Positions 1 to 7,993 of a stretch of DNA of 64,000 nucleotides are shown piece after piece. A program made the translations under genes and the position numbers. How positions within the stretch are numbered: the stretch's first letter is position 1; the number at the start of each line of letters is the position of its first letter. The notes beneath the pieces were generated by a model. The model was not told where the DNA came from. It saw nothing but the letters and a program-made list of their open reading frames with translations, and searched no databases. The stretch is from Clostridia bacterium (GTDB lineage Bacteria; Bacillota; Clostridia; Oscillospirales; CAG-382). Location of the stretch: positions 1 through 64,000 of the forward strand of contig JAFQAP010000002.1 of assembly GCA_017399965.1 (NCBI GenBank). The letters are read 5' to 3'.

Positions 1-3
1 TCC

Positions 4-31
4 CGCGCCCTCCCGTTTCCGAGAGGGCGCG
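4..31 (-). other. GC-rich hairpin downstream of Maff2 gene
   Basis: CGCGCCCTC at 4-12 pairs perfectly with GAGGGCGCG at 23-31. It follows the Maff2 stop by 24 bases in the direction of transcription. There is no T-run, so it is more likely an mRNA stability or processing hairpin inside the transfer operon than a terminator. Confidence 0.5.
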
Positions 32-54
32 GCGGGTGGTATTTGTTTTAGGCA

Positions 55-270
55 TTATCCAAAAAGTTGAGAAAGCAGGGGAACAAGGGTGCCGCCGATC
101 AAAGCGACGCCGCCGCCCGCCATGAGCTGCTTCATGCCCTGGCTCTTTGCGCCCGGATTGTCGTTGCCGTAACCCTCCATGAGGTTAATGGCACCCCAAA
201 TGCCAAGACCTGCGCCAAGCGCGATAACCAAAGTCTGCAATACACCAACTGCGCTGTTGAAAAACTCCAT
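55..270 (-). CDS. Maff2 family conjugative element membrane protein
   Basis: A 71-residue, two-helix hydrophobic protein that strongly resembles Maff2 proteins, which sit directly after the coupling protein gene in Tn1549-like elements. The conserved middle segment NLMEGYGNDNPGAKSQGMKQ lies between a first helix (about 8-28) and a glycine-rich second helix (about 47-65). I start at 270 rather than an upstream in-frame codon because GAGG sits seven bases before this ATG. The small two-helix form recalls VirB2/TrbC-like subunits of type IV secretion channels, but the role of Maff2 is not established. Confidence 0.85.
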   Translation of the reverse strand: MEFFNSAVGVLQTLVIALGAGLGIWGAINLMEGYGNDNPGAKSQGMKQLMAGGGVALIGGTLVPLLSQLFG

Positions 271-333
271 ATAAACCTCGCTTTCTGCCGCTGTGCGGCT
301 CAAAAAAAGTTGTTGAAAATGAAAATGCCGCCG

Positions 334-2118
334 TTATTCCTCGGCGGCTGCGTCCTCGTCGGACAAATCTATTTCGTATATGTCAAAGGCTTCATCGGGC
401 TTTACGATTGCCGGACGGGTAGACATATACCGTTCCACGTCAAAAGCGTTTCTTTTGTCGAAGTCGGAAAGGTATTTGTAGTTCGGGTGTTTCGTGATGT
501 CGTATTTGTCGCTTAAAAAGGGACGCACACCGCGTAGCTGCAAAATACATTTCCCACCGTCCATAACTGCTATTTCGTCCTGTGTCATCAGCTCCTTTCC
601 TAATTTTTGATAAGTAAGTCCATGAGAAACCTGCGTGCCGCGATTTTCGGAAGTATTGAAACTGTCGATTGTTTCCCGTCCCAAGTTATCCGAAATATCC
701 TTTGCATTTTTCCCACGTCCTCCCAAAAACAAGGTGCTGTCGGCATTATCAAGTATGATTTCTGCCGCGTCCTTGTAAATGGCTTTTAGTTGGCTCTGCG
801 ATTGCAGAATGATAGAAGCGGACATTTCCCTGCTGCGAATGGTCGCAATTAACTTATCAAAGCGGGGTATCTGCCCGATGTTGGCAAATTCATCAAGCAA
901 AAACCGGACATGAATAGGCAATTTGCCGTTGTATTCGTCGTCCGCTTTATCACAAAGCAAATTGAAAAGCTGCGATTGCAGAATAGCGATAACAAAATTA
1001 AAGGTGTCGTCGGTATCGCTCATTATGAGGAAAAGCGCGGTTTTCCTGTCGCCCAATGTATCAAGTTCCAATTCATCATAGGACATGAGTTCCCGGAGTT
1101 CCTCTATATCAAAAGGGGCAAGACGCGCACCGCAAGAAATAAGGATTGACTTTGCCGTTTTGCCCGCCGCCAATTTGTATTTTTTATATTGCTTCACCGC
1201 GAAATGGTCGGGGCTGCGTTCTTCTAAATCGGCAAAGAGCAGATCAACGGGGCTTTGGTATTCCTCGTCGTCCTCGCGTGCTTCGCTTGCATTGATAAGT
1301 TCAAGCAGCGTTGTAAAGTTCATTTCCTCGGCGGGGGCTTCATACCAAATGTAGCCGATCAACGCGCAATATAATAATCTCTCGGCTTTCACCCAAAAAT
1401 CTTCCGCGCTTTTTTCTCCCTCGCCTTTGGTATTGACAATAAGGGTATTGACAACCTTTAACACGTCCTTTTCGCTGCGGATATACACAAAGGGGTTATA
1501 TCGCATGGATTTCTTGAAGTTTATCGTATTCAGCACTTTTATCTTGTAGCCGCCGCGCTGCAAGAGCTTTCCGCACTCGATTAAGACGGTGCCTTTTGGG
1601 TCGGTCAAGACGTAGGAAGAATGAAGCTGCATTAAATTAGGCTTTACGAAAAACCTTGTCTTGCCGCTGCCGCTGCCGCCGATCACCACGACGTTTTTAT
1701 TTCTCGCATATTTCGGCTGCTTCGGGCGGCTGTTCATGGTAAGGCGTTCGGTCTGCGTCAAAATGATGTTGTTCTGAAAATCCGGGTCGATGTAGGGCTT
1801 TATATCTTCGGCGTTGCCCCAACGTGCGCTGCCGTATTCTGCGCCCTTGCGGTATTTCTTTGCGTTTTTCCCTTTGACATAGACAATCAGACGGATAACC
1901 ACCGCGCCGACAATGCCGATAAGCAAATCCAACGGGTGAACGCTCGGCAAGGCATTTGAAAACGCTTCGGAAAATCCCTGTGTGATATTGAGTATCTTTT
2001 CGGAAATATCCGCGCCGGGGGCAAGCCGCACCGCCTGTCCCACCTTATCAAAGAGATAGACAAAGAACACATAGGGGATATTCGGGATTATCAACTTTTT
2101 GTAGTTCATCTGCTTCAT
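334..2118 (-). CDS. VirD4-like conjugal transfer coupling protein (CD1115 family)
   Basis: A 594-residue type IV coupling protein: a hexameric membrane ATPase that hands the relaxase-DNA complex to the secretion channel. Two N-terminal membrane segments (about 11-28 and 60-80) precede a Walker A motif GGSGSGKT at 147-154 and a Walker B-like LLDEFANIG about 240 residues later. The length is normal for the family and no lesion is visible. Its ATG overlaps the stop of the upstream pcfB-like gene (ATGA), so the two are translationally coupled. Its presence beside PcfB matches the known pairing in which PcfB-type accessory proteins assist the coupling protein PcfC. Confidence 0.92.
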   Translation of the reverse strand: MKQMNYKKLIIPNIPYVFFVYLFDKVGQAVRLAPGADISEKILNITQGFSEAFSNALPSVHPLDLLIGIVGAVVIRLIVYVKGKNAKKYRKGAEYGSARWGNAEDIKPYIDPDFQNNIILTQTERLTMNSRPKQPKYARNKNVVVIGGSGSGKTRFFVKPNLMQLHSSYVLTDPKGTVLIECGKLLQRGGYKIKVLNTINFKKSMRYNPFVYIRSEKDVLKVVNTLIVNTKGEGEKSAEDFWVKAERLLYCALIGYIWYEAPAEEMNFTTLLELINASEAREDDEEYQSPVDLLFADLEERSPDHFAVKQYKKYKLAAGKTAKSILISCGARLAPFDIEELRELMSYDELELDTLGDRKTALFLIMSDTDDTFNFVIAILQSQLFNLLCDKADDEYNGKLPIHVRFLLDEFANIGQIPRFDKLIATIRSREMSASIILQSQSQLKAIYKDAAEIILDNADSTLFLGGRGKNAKDISDNLGRETIDSFNTSENRGTQVSHGLTYQKLGKELMTQDEIAVMDGGKCILQLRGVRPFLSDKYDITKHPNYKYLSDFDKRNAFDVERYMSTRPAIVKPDEAFDIYEIDLSDEDAAAEE

Positions 2119-2588
2119 ATCTCGCGCCCCCTGTCTATTTTCTTTACCTTGTCGCGGGCGGCGTTAAGCTGCTTCGCCTTGTCCTTTGCTGCGGCAAGGG
2201 CTTTGCGGATAGAGGGCTTTTTATCCCTGTTCAGCTTCTTTGCGGAAAACTCTTGAAACGCTGCGGTCATAACGTCCGCGTCCCTGCCTTTGAAAAACAC
2301 AAGGTAACGGGTCTGTTCGCCCTTAACCTTTTTCAGCGAAAAATCTATGTTGTACTTCTTCGCGGTACTCTCAAAGGCTTTGATATTGCTGTCGGTGATC
2401 TCGATGTTGGAAACACCCGCATTTTGCTTCATAAGCTGCCGCATGGTCTGTTTCCCATGCGGGGCTTTGCTTTTCTGCTCCAAAAACTTCTTGATTGCTT
2501 TCTGCAACGCCTGTTCGGTAAGCCTTGCCGCGCCTTTTCCCACATTGACGGATAGGGCAATCGTTTTTTGGGTTACTTCCTCCTGCAA
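2115..2588 (-). CDS. PcfB family conjugation accessory protein
   Basis: A 157-residue basic protein of the PcfB/DUF3801 family. In enterococcal pCF10, PcfB is an accessory factor that binds the coupling protein and helps dock the relaxosome. The family core, with an N-terminal helical part (about 10-55) and an alpha/beta part (about 60-125, including TRYLVFFKGRDADVMTAAF), is present; the lysine-rich C-terminus could bind DNA. It overlaps the coupling protein gene by four bases, and its start is preceded by AGGAG. Family assignment is from recognisable sequence character; no search was run. Confidence 0.85.
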   Translation of the reverse strand: MQEEVTQKTIALSVNVGKGAARLTEQALQKAIKKFLEQKSKAPHGKQTMRQLMKQNAGVSNIEITDSNIKAFESTAKKYNIDFSLKKVKGEQTRYLVFFKGRDADVMTAAFQEFSAKKLNRDKKPSIRKALAAAKDKAKQLNAARDKVKKIDRGREI

Positions 2589-2624
2589 GGTATCAACTCC
2601 TTTCCCGGTAAACTGCGGCTATGC

Positions 2625-3569
2625 TCATTTGCTGCCGTAAAAGTCGTGATTGACAAGGGCGGTATAGTAGCTGTCAATGGTACTCGGTGCGTTGAACAGC
2701 ACCGCTTTTAGATACTGCTTGATGTTGCGGATTTTGGTTGTGTTCTCCCTCATGCAGTCCAAAACAAACTCAACGTGGCTGCTATTCAGCTTCATAAACT
2801 TTGATTTGACAAGTTCGGCGGGGTAGTCGTCCCCGGCGATACGGATTGTCTTTCGGGCTGTGCAGACGGTTTCCAGCATGATTTCTACAATCTCGTCCAA
2901 ACGGTCTTTATCCATTTTGGGGTCTTGAATGAGAATGTCATAGTCGATGTTGTCTTTGATGATTTCCCGATAAATCTCTATTGCGCTGTTTGTTTTCGCT
3001 TCCGTTCTTTTCCTTTCCGGCGGCGTAGCCGCTTCGTCCTGCTCATAAGGCAAGGGATTTAGGGAATGGAAAGGAATGGAATGGGTACTTGATAAATCAG
3101 TAATTGATTGTTCTTTACTTGATATATCTTTATTTAATTGCGTTGGATTTTCCAACGTAGGTTTTTCCAACGTAGGTTTTTCCAACGTTGGATTATCCAA
3201 TGTTGGATTTTCCAATGTAGGTAAATCCGATGTAGGCGGCTGTTCGCTGCTGGTAGCTGCTTCCGGCTCTTTGGGCTGCGGCTGCTCGTATATGACATAA
3301 TCCGCACCGCGCAAACGTCCTTTCTCGTCGCGTTCCCGGCTGCGGACGATATATCCGGCTTTTTCAAGTTCTTTGACCGCTTCGCGGATTGCGTCGATCT
3401 TCTCCCGGTTGATATGGGATAAGCCCGCAAGGGTATAATCCCAATCTTCGGGCAGCGAAAGCATTTGCGACAACAAGCCCTTTGCCTTTAAGGACAATTC
3501 CTTGTTTCGCAAGTGGTGGTTGCTCATAACGGTATATCCCGTATTTCGCTCCACTCTGAAAACTGCCAT
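2625..3569 (-). CDS. DUF6017-type replication/HTH protein of the ICE
   Basis: A 314-residue protein whose first 90 residues form a winged helix typical of replication initiator/helix-turn-helix proteins of Tn1549-like elements (start FRVERNTGYTVMSNHHLR, then SLKAKGLLSQMLSLP). A low-complexity linker at about 111-141 carries PTLEN/PTLEK hexapeptide repeats, and the C-terminal domain (about 190-310) resembles DUF6017. It likely binds element DNA for replication or regulation; which is not known. The linker is encoded by 18-bp DNA repeats and may vary in length between relatives. Confidence 0.8.
   Translation of the reverse strand: MAVFRVERNTGYTVMSNHHLRNKELSLKAKGLLSQMLSLPEDWDYTLAGLSHINREKIDAIREAVKELEKAGYIVRSRERDEKGRLRGADYVIYEQPQPKEPEAATSSEQPPTSDLPTLENPTLDNPTLEKPTLEKPTLENPTQLNKDISSKEQSITDLSSTHSIPFHSLNPLPYEQDEAATPPERKRTEAKTNSAIEIYREIIKDNIDYDILIQDPKMDKDRLDEIVEIMLETVCTARKTIRIAGDDYPAELVKSKFMKLNSSHVEFVLDCMRENTTKIRNIKQYLKAVLFNAPSTIDSYYTALVNHDFYGSK
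3147..3236. repeat. 18-bp tandem repeats within the DUF6017-type gene
   Basis: About five copies of an 18-bp unit of the form TTTTCCAACGTAGGTTTT, diverging at a few positions (TTGGATTATCCAATG variants). They encode the PTLENP-like linker in the minus-strand gene. Confidence 0.85.
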
Positions 3570-3697
3570 ATTTCCTCACTTCCTCTCTTGGTATGCGTGG
3601 ACAATTAGAAAGCCGTTTTCGGCTGTTTTGGTATTGCAATATGCCCTTTGCCGTTTTCGCGTCTGCAAAGCCGCATGGCACAAGGGCTTTTGCCCGT

Positions 3698-3916
3698 CTA
3701 TTTGTCCATGCTGGCGTGCGTTTTCCGCGTCCTTTTGCCGGGGCAATAGGGACACTCTTTGAAAACGCAAAACTCATATTTCCACCCGGGGCGGTAGAAA
3801 CGGCAAGTGCCGCAATCTTCATCATCTCCGGCACAACCGGATTGATAGCGGTCAAATCCCGGCTTCTGCTGCATGAGCAATTCAAACGCCCGCTGCTTGC
3901 CCTTTGTGAAATACAT
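3698..3916 (-). CDS. Small cysteine-rich ICE protein
   Basis: A 72-residue protein with a metal-site-like pattern: a CAGDDEDCGTC segment followed by CVFKECPYC. Proteins like this commonly lie upstream of the DUF6017-type gene in Tn1549-like elements. The function is unknown; the cysteine spacing suggests a zinc or iron-sulfur knuckle. I start at 3916 because AGGAGG lies ten bases upstream; a longer reading frame to 3973 would run through the terminator hairpin at 3944-3994 and is unlikely. Confidence 0.65.
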   Translation of the reverse strand: MYFTKGKQRAFELLMQQKPGFDRYQSGCAGDDEDCGTCRFYRPGWKYEFCVFKECPYCPGKRTRKTHASMDK

Positions 3917-3943
3917 TCCGGCTGCACCTCCTTTCCTGCGGGC

Positions 3944-3994
3944 ATAAAAAAACGGCGTTACTTTCTCCCCCAAAGGGGTTAAGGTAACGCCGTT
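3944..3994 (-). terminator. Rho-independent terminator or attenuator before the mobilisation operon
   Basis: Read on the minus strand, a 12-bp stem (AAACGGCGTTAC at 3983-3994 against GTAACGCCGTTT at 3949-3961) with an inner CCCC/GGGG stem ends in seven Ts. It lies only 28 bases before the first gene of the block, so it either ends an upstream transcript now deleted or attenuates the mobilisation operon. Confidence 0.75.
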
Positions 3995-4098
3995 TGTGTG
4001 CGTATTCAGTTTTTAACACATTCCCTGTCTATCCGCTGTCCGCAAAACCATTGATTTTATTAGCTTTTTGCCGCTATCGCTATCACACCTCATTATTT

Positions 4099-5604
4099 AA
4101 CCGCCCCGGCTTTCAAAAATTGCTTGAGGATATTGAGATGGAATATGTAAGCGTGATTATCGTAAAGGATATGTCCAGACTCGGCAGAGATTATCTGCAA
4201 GTGGGATATTACACCGACACCTACTTTCCCGATAGAAATATCCGATTTATAGCAGTAAATGACTGTGTGGACAGTGCAGATGGCGAAAATGAACTTGCAC
4301 CTTTTCGTAACGTTATGAACGAGATGTATGCAAGGGATATTAGCCGTAAAGTCAGAAGCTCCCACAGACTTCGTGGCAACGCAGGAGAGCCGTTATCCCA
4401 ACCACCATACGGGTACTTGAAATCGCCTGAAAACAAAAAGAAGTGGGTTGTAGATCCCGAAGCAGCACAAGTGGTGCAAGATATATTCCGTATGTGTTTG
4501 GAGGGTAAAGGTAATGAAACCATTGCCCGAATCCTACAAGAGCGAAAGGTGTTAATTCCAATGGCATATTGGAGAGAAAAAGGTCTTGGCAGAGGCGGAA
4601 CAAAAGCACAGCCTAATCCGTACAAATGGTGTAAATCTACCATAGCCAAGATACTTGCTCAACAGGAATACTGCGGTGATGTAATCAACTTCAAAACCTA
4701 TTCAAAGTCATTTAAGAACAAAGCCCGTATTCCTAACCCCGAAGAAAATTGGGCGGTGTTCAAGGATGTTCACGAGCCGATAATTGACCGTGAAACCTTT
4801 GAAGCGGTACAGAAGCTCACCAAGAAAACAAAACGCCGAGCACCGAAAGCAGATAATGCTCCAAAGAATATGTTTTGTGATTTGCTCTACTGTGCCGATT
4901 GCGGCAGCAAGTTGTGGTCGCACGTAAACACCATAAACAAGGATATTCAGTATTTCAGTTGCTCTAACTACAAGGTGGATACAAGAGGAACCTGCGAATC
5001 CAGGCACTATATCCGAGCCGATGCAATGGAACAAGTGGTAATGCTTGAACTAAAGCGAATGGCAAGGTTCTTACAGAACGACGAGGAAGCCTTTGCAGAC
5101 CTACTTGCTCAAAAGACACAAAAGGATATTATCAACGAGCAAAAAGCCTTAAAAGGTGAACTGCAACGCTGTACGGCACGAAACCAAAAGGTTGCCGAGC
5201 TTTACGAAAAACTCTATGAGGATAACGTATCGGGTAAGGTAACGGATGAATGGTTTATGCAGTTGTCCCACAAATATGAAGTAGAGCGTATGGAGCTAAA
5301 ATCCAAGATTGCAACCCTAAATGATAGGATAAACAATCTTGGCACAATGCAACAGAACAAAGACCGCTTCATTAGCGCAATACGAAGATTTATGGAAATG
5401 CAAAAACTGACTGCGCCGCTTCTTAGGGAACTCATAGACGAGATAACGGTTTGTGAAACAGAGGGCGTTGGTAAAAGCCGCAGTCAAAGGATTATGATCC
5501 ATTACAAATTCATCGGGTATATTGAGATACCCGAATGCGGAAGTAATTACAAGTCAGATACCCGAAAAGGTGTAGCCGTCGAGTATATTACCAAATCCGC
5601 ATAA
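4099..5604 (+). pseudogene. Large serine recombinase lacking its catalytic N-terminus
   Basis: The frame is open from 3994, but homology to ICE large serine recombinases only begins near 4099 (FNRPGFQKLLEDIE). The preceding 35 residues look unrelated. The usual first 70 or so residues, with the catalytic serine and its Y-x-R-x-S motif, are absent. What follows is intact: the rest of the resolvase domain with VKDMSRLGRDY, the recombinase domain (SQPPYGYL onward), a four-cysteine zinc ribbon (CADCGSKL, then CSNY and GTC), a long coiled coil, and a C-terminal tail. A deletion has fused foreign sequence to codon 70 or so. The product should be catalytically dead, though it could still bind DNA. 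Confidence 0.8.
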
Positions 5605-5610
5605 AACAAA

Positions 5611-5633
5611 AGAGCAGGCTTTAAAACCTGCTC
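5611..5633 (+). terminator. Hairpin after the recombinase remnant
   Basis: GAGCAGG at 5611-5617 pairs with CCTGCTC at 5627-5633, seven bases after the recombinase stop. No T-run follows, so termination strength is doubtful. Confidence 0.4.
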
Positions 5634-5663
5634 CATACATAACGAAGAAACTCGAAATTACAA

Positions 5664-5704
5664 AAAAATCGAGTGTCCATAACTCAAATCCGTTATGAAC
5701 ACTC
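5664..5704 (-). terminator. Terminator of the tRNA-Leu unit
   Basis: On the minus strand, five bases after the tRNA 3' end, GAGTGTTCATAAC pairs with GTTATGGACACTC (one mismatch), then GATTTTTTTG. It is a textbook Rho-independent terminator. Confidence 0.85.
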
Positions 5705-5708
5705 TATA

Positions 5709-5791
5709 TGGTGCGGATGACAGGACTTGAACCTGCACGCAATTGCACTGGTTTCTAAGACCAGCTCGTCTGCCAGTTCCGACACATCCGC
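5709..5791 (-). tRNA. tRNA-Leu (anticodon UAG), CCA encoded
   Basis: 83 bases fold as a class II tRNA. The acceptor stem is GCGGATG/CATCCGC, with a D arm, the anticodon stem CTGGT/ACCAG around loop CTTAGAA (anticodon TAG, reading CUA), a compact variable arm of about 11 bases, and a T arm with TTCAAGT. The CCA is encoded. It has its own promoter (5806-5834) and terminator (5664-5704). Confidence 0.93.
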
Positions 5792-5805
5792 GTGTGTGCC
5801 CGATA

Positions 5806-5834
5806 ATTCTAACATATCGGGCTGTATTTGTCAA
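5806..5834 (-). promoter_or_regulatory. Promoter of tRNA-Leu
   Basis: Minus-strand TTGACA (5829-5834), 17-base spacer, TAGAAT (5806-5811), fifteen bases before the tRNA. The -35 lies 8 bases past the SulP stop. The -10 sits in the loop of a GCCCGATA/TATCGGGC hairpin at 5798-5822, which may also serve as the SulP transcript end. Confidence 0.8.
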
Positions 5835-5841
5835 CTTAAAA

Positions 5842-7476
5842 TCAAAGGTTTCTTGCACGTTCAAGTGCGGCGTCTATATTGGGCAGGAAGTTTTCTTCGC
5901 CCAAAGCTCCCACAAAACCGTCCTTTTTCATAACGGAAAGGGGCTGTTCGTTTGCGTGGGAGATAAGCATTTGCACGTTTCTTTCCTTGCATATCTCGTA
6001 CACGCCGCGGAGTGAACGCATAGCCGTTTCGTCCAAGGCGGGCACGCCCTGCATACGGATAATTATTACCTTCACTCCCTCACGCAGGGGCACGGTAATC
6101 TTATCCGAAGCGGCGAAGAACATAGGACCGTTTATCTCAAAAACATCGGTATGATCGGGGATATTTTTAAGTCTGCCTCCGTCGGATTCCAGCATTTCGT
6201 CTGCTTTTGTCCATTGGCGGACCTTTGTATTTTCTGCCATACGGCGCAAAAACAGTATGGCGGTGAGCAGCATTCCCACCTCGATCGCTACCACCAGATC
6301 GAAAATAACGGTAAGCAGGAAGGTTGCAACCAGCACTAAAATATCGCTCTTGGGTGCGGTTCTGCATATCCGCACGAACTGGCGCCATTCGCACATATTA
6401 TACGCCACCATAAACAGTATTGCGGCGATAACGGGCATGGGTATCCACGCCGCAAAAGGCATAAGCACCACGAGGATAAGCAGTAAAACTATAGCGTGTA
6501 CTATTCCCGCAACGGGGGTTCTTCCGCCGTTTTTAACGTTGGCGGCTGTACGGGCAATAGCACCCGTGGCGGGGATACCGCCGAAAAGTCCCGAGCATAT
6601 ATTGCCCAGACCTTGTGCGATCAATTCGGTGTTGGAATTGTGGCGGTCGTTTATCATACCGTCGGACACCACGCAGGAAAGGAGAGATTCTATTCCCGCA
6701 AGAATTGCAATAGTAAATGCAGAGGGGATAAGCTCTTTTACAAGATCAAAGCTTAATTCGGGGAACGAAAAAGCGGGAAGTGAACCGGATATGGTGTAAA
6801 GATCCCCGATGGTGTTTACGTCCATGTTAAGCAGCTTTACCAAAGCGGTGCCGATAACTACGGCGATAAGGGAGCCGGGAATCTTTTTGCTTATCTTGGG
6901 CCAGATTATGAGTATGCCCAGAGATACAGCGCCCACAACCAGCGCCTGCCAGTTTATAGTGGTTATGGATCTTCCTACCGCTTCAAGCTTTTCGATAGTT
7001 TCTACAGCGTGGGTTCCTTCGGGGTAGGTGAGTCCTAAAAAATCCTTTATCTGACCGATAACGATAGTCACCGCGATACCGAAGGTAAAGCCCGTGGTTA
7101 TGGTGTGAGGAATGTATTTTATAAGGCTTCCGAACTTGAATATACCCATAAGTATAAGCAGTATGCCCGCCATTATGGTGGCGATAACAAGTCCGCTTGT
7201 GCCGTAGGTTGCCACTATTCCCGCAACTATGGTGGCAAACGCCGCCGTGGGACCGGATATGTTTACCTTGCTTCCGCCGAAGAGGGCTATAACAAATCCC
7301 GCAATGATCGCTGTGTACAATCCCTTTTCGGGCGAAACACCGCTGGCAATAGCAAGAGCGATGGAAAGAGGCAGAGCGATTATGGCGACTATTATTCCCG
7401 CCACAATATCGCTTATAATTTGTTTTTTGCTGTAAGTTTTAACAGAGGAGATAATCTTCGGTTCAAATATTTTCAT
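5842..7476 (-). CDS. SulP family anion transporter with STAS domain
   Basis: A 544-residue SLC26/SulP permease: an N-terminal membrane domain with 10-14 hydrophobic segments, opening with the typical DIVAGIIVAIIALPLSIALA, and a cytoplasmic STAS domain at about 435-540 (FEINGPMFFAASDKI, then MQGVPALDETAMRSL). The family imports sulfate, bicarbonate or other anions, usually with H+ or Na+. The substrate cannot be read from sequence, and there are no sulfate assimilation genes next to it. Full length, single gene, with the tRNA-Leu unit close behind it on the same strand. Confidence 0.92.
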   Translation of the reverse strand: MKIFEPKIISSVKTYSKKQIISDIVAGIIVAIIALPLSIALAIASGVSPEKGLYTAIIAGFVIALFGGSKVNISGPTAAFATIVAGIVATYGTSGLVIATIMAGILLILMGIFKFGSLIKYIPHTITTGFTFGIAVTIVIGQIKDFLGLTYPEGTHAVETIEKLEAVGRSITTINWQALVVGAVSLGILIIWPKISKKIPGSLIAVVIGTALVKLLNMDVNTIGDLYTISGSLPAFSFPELSFDLVKELIPSAFTIAILAGIESLLSCVVSDGMINDRHNSNTELIAQGLGNICSGLFGGIPATGAIARTAANVKNGGRTPVAGIVHAIVLLLILVVLMPFAAWIPMPVIAAILFMVAYNMCEWRQFVRICRTAPKSDILVLVATFLLTVIFDLVVAIEVGMLLTAILFLRRMAENTKVRQWTKADEMLESDGGRLKNIPDHTDVFEINGPMFFAASDKITVPLREGVKVIIIRMQGVPALDETAMRSLRGVYEICKERNVQMLISHANEQPLSVMKKDGFVGALGEENFLPNIDAALERARNL

Positions 7477-7608
7477 ATTCTTCCGTGCATCCTTTTTAAA
7501 AAATATCGTTTTTCACCAAGGGACAATTATACTACTTTATTTGCTTTTTTCAATAAACAAAATTTACAAAATATTCACGGGTTTATCACGTTATTTTACA
7601 CATTTTGG

Positions 7609-7638
7609 TTGACACGGCGCGTATATGTATGATAGTAT
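7609..7638 (+). promoter_or_regulatory. Promoter upstream of the 24-codon ORF and C39 protease gene
   Basis: TTGACA (7609-7614), 18-base spacer, TAGTAT (7633-7638). The predicted start leaves a leader of about 190 bases, AT-rich and without a clear fold, before the small ORF at 7836. Otherwise 7477-7835 shows no gene on either strand. Confidence 0.65.
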
Positions 7639-7835
7639 GTAATCAGAGAAAGAATTTTACGAATCTTTCATAAAATTTTTAGAGGTTTTGCTTTTAAAGT
7701 TCATTAGTTATATGAGAGGCAAAATTAATATTAAAATTTTTTCAAACTTTTTTATAGACATTTTGCTTTTTTAAAACACTTATATAGTGAAAGGGTAAAA
7801 ATAACCCGAAAACATTTTAAAAGGAGGACGATTTT

Positions 7836-7910
7836 ATGCGTAAATTCAATCACAAAAACCGCCCTCGGCGGTGTTTGAAACTCTGCGCAAGAATTCACGG
7901 AAACAAATAG
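7836..7910 (+). CDS. Possible 24-residue basic peptide
   Basis: ATG preceded by a very strong AAGGAGG (spacing 8), encoding a 24-residue peptide rich in Arg/Lys/His with two Cys, ending 83 bases before the secreted protease gene, which has its own ribosome site. It contains a small hairpin ACCGCC/GGCGGT and is followed by a longer one at 7911-7940 (GCGCA..GAAG/CTTC..TGCGC). It could be a leader peptide, a small regulatory peptide, or the degenerate start of a lost gene. No homologue is recognised. Confidence 0.35.
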   Translation: MRKFNHKNRPRRCLKLCARIHGNK

Positions 7911-7993
7911 TGCGCATGGAAGAATAGGCTTCTGTGCGCGGTAAAACAACAAAACCCAAAACTTAAAACAACATTAAATGAAGGAGAATAAAT

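Larger units (their letters stand above)
1..5640. mobile_element. End of a Tn1549/CD1115-like integrative conjugative element
   Basis: The order Maff2, VirD4, PcfB, DUF6017-type protein and small Cys-rich protein, all on the minus strand, is the known mobilisation block of Tn1549-like elements in gut Firmicutes. A large serine recombinase on the plus strand closes the element. The rest of the element lies off the left edge. The right boundary is inferred to fall between the recombinase stop (5604) and the tRNA-Leu terminator (5664), because the tRNA unit is intact. No att core could be identified, since the other end is not visible. The recombinase lacks its catalytic N-terminus, so this end is probably immobile unless another recombinase acts on it. 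Confidence 0.8.

Noticed and set aside
3576-3770. Small minus-strand frame between the DUF6017-type gene and the Cys-rich gene
   Set aside because: It overlaps the end of the Cys-rich gene and has no ribosome site or recognisable domain; the space (3570-3697) may simply be untranslated.
3994-4098. First 35 codons of the recombinase frame as a real N-terminus
   Set aside because: They do not resemble any resolvase catalytic region and begin in the terminator hairpin.
5709-5791. tRNA-Leu as the ICE attachment site
   Set aside because: Large serine recombinases of this type do not usually target tRNA genes, and the tRNA 3' end is separated from the element by its intact terminator.
7639-7835. 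Structured leader or riboswitch in the long upstream region of the C39 protease gene
   Set aside because: Only a weak GAAAGA/TCTTTC pairing is visible; no conserved motif was recognised.
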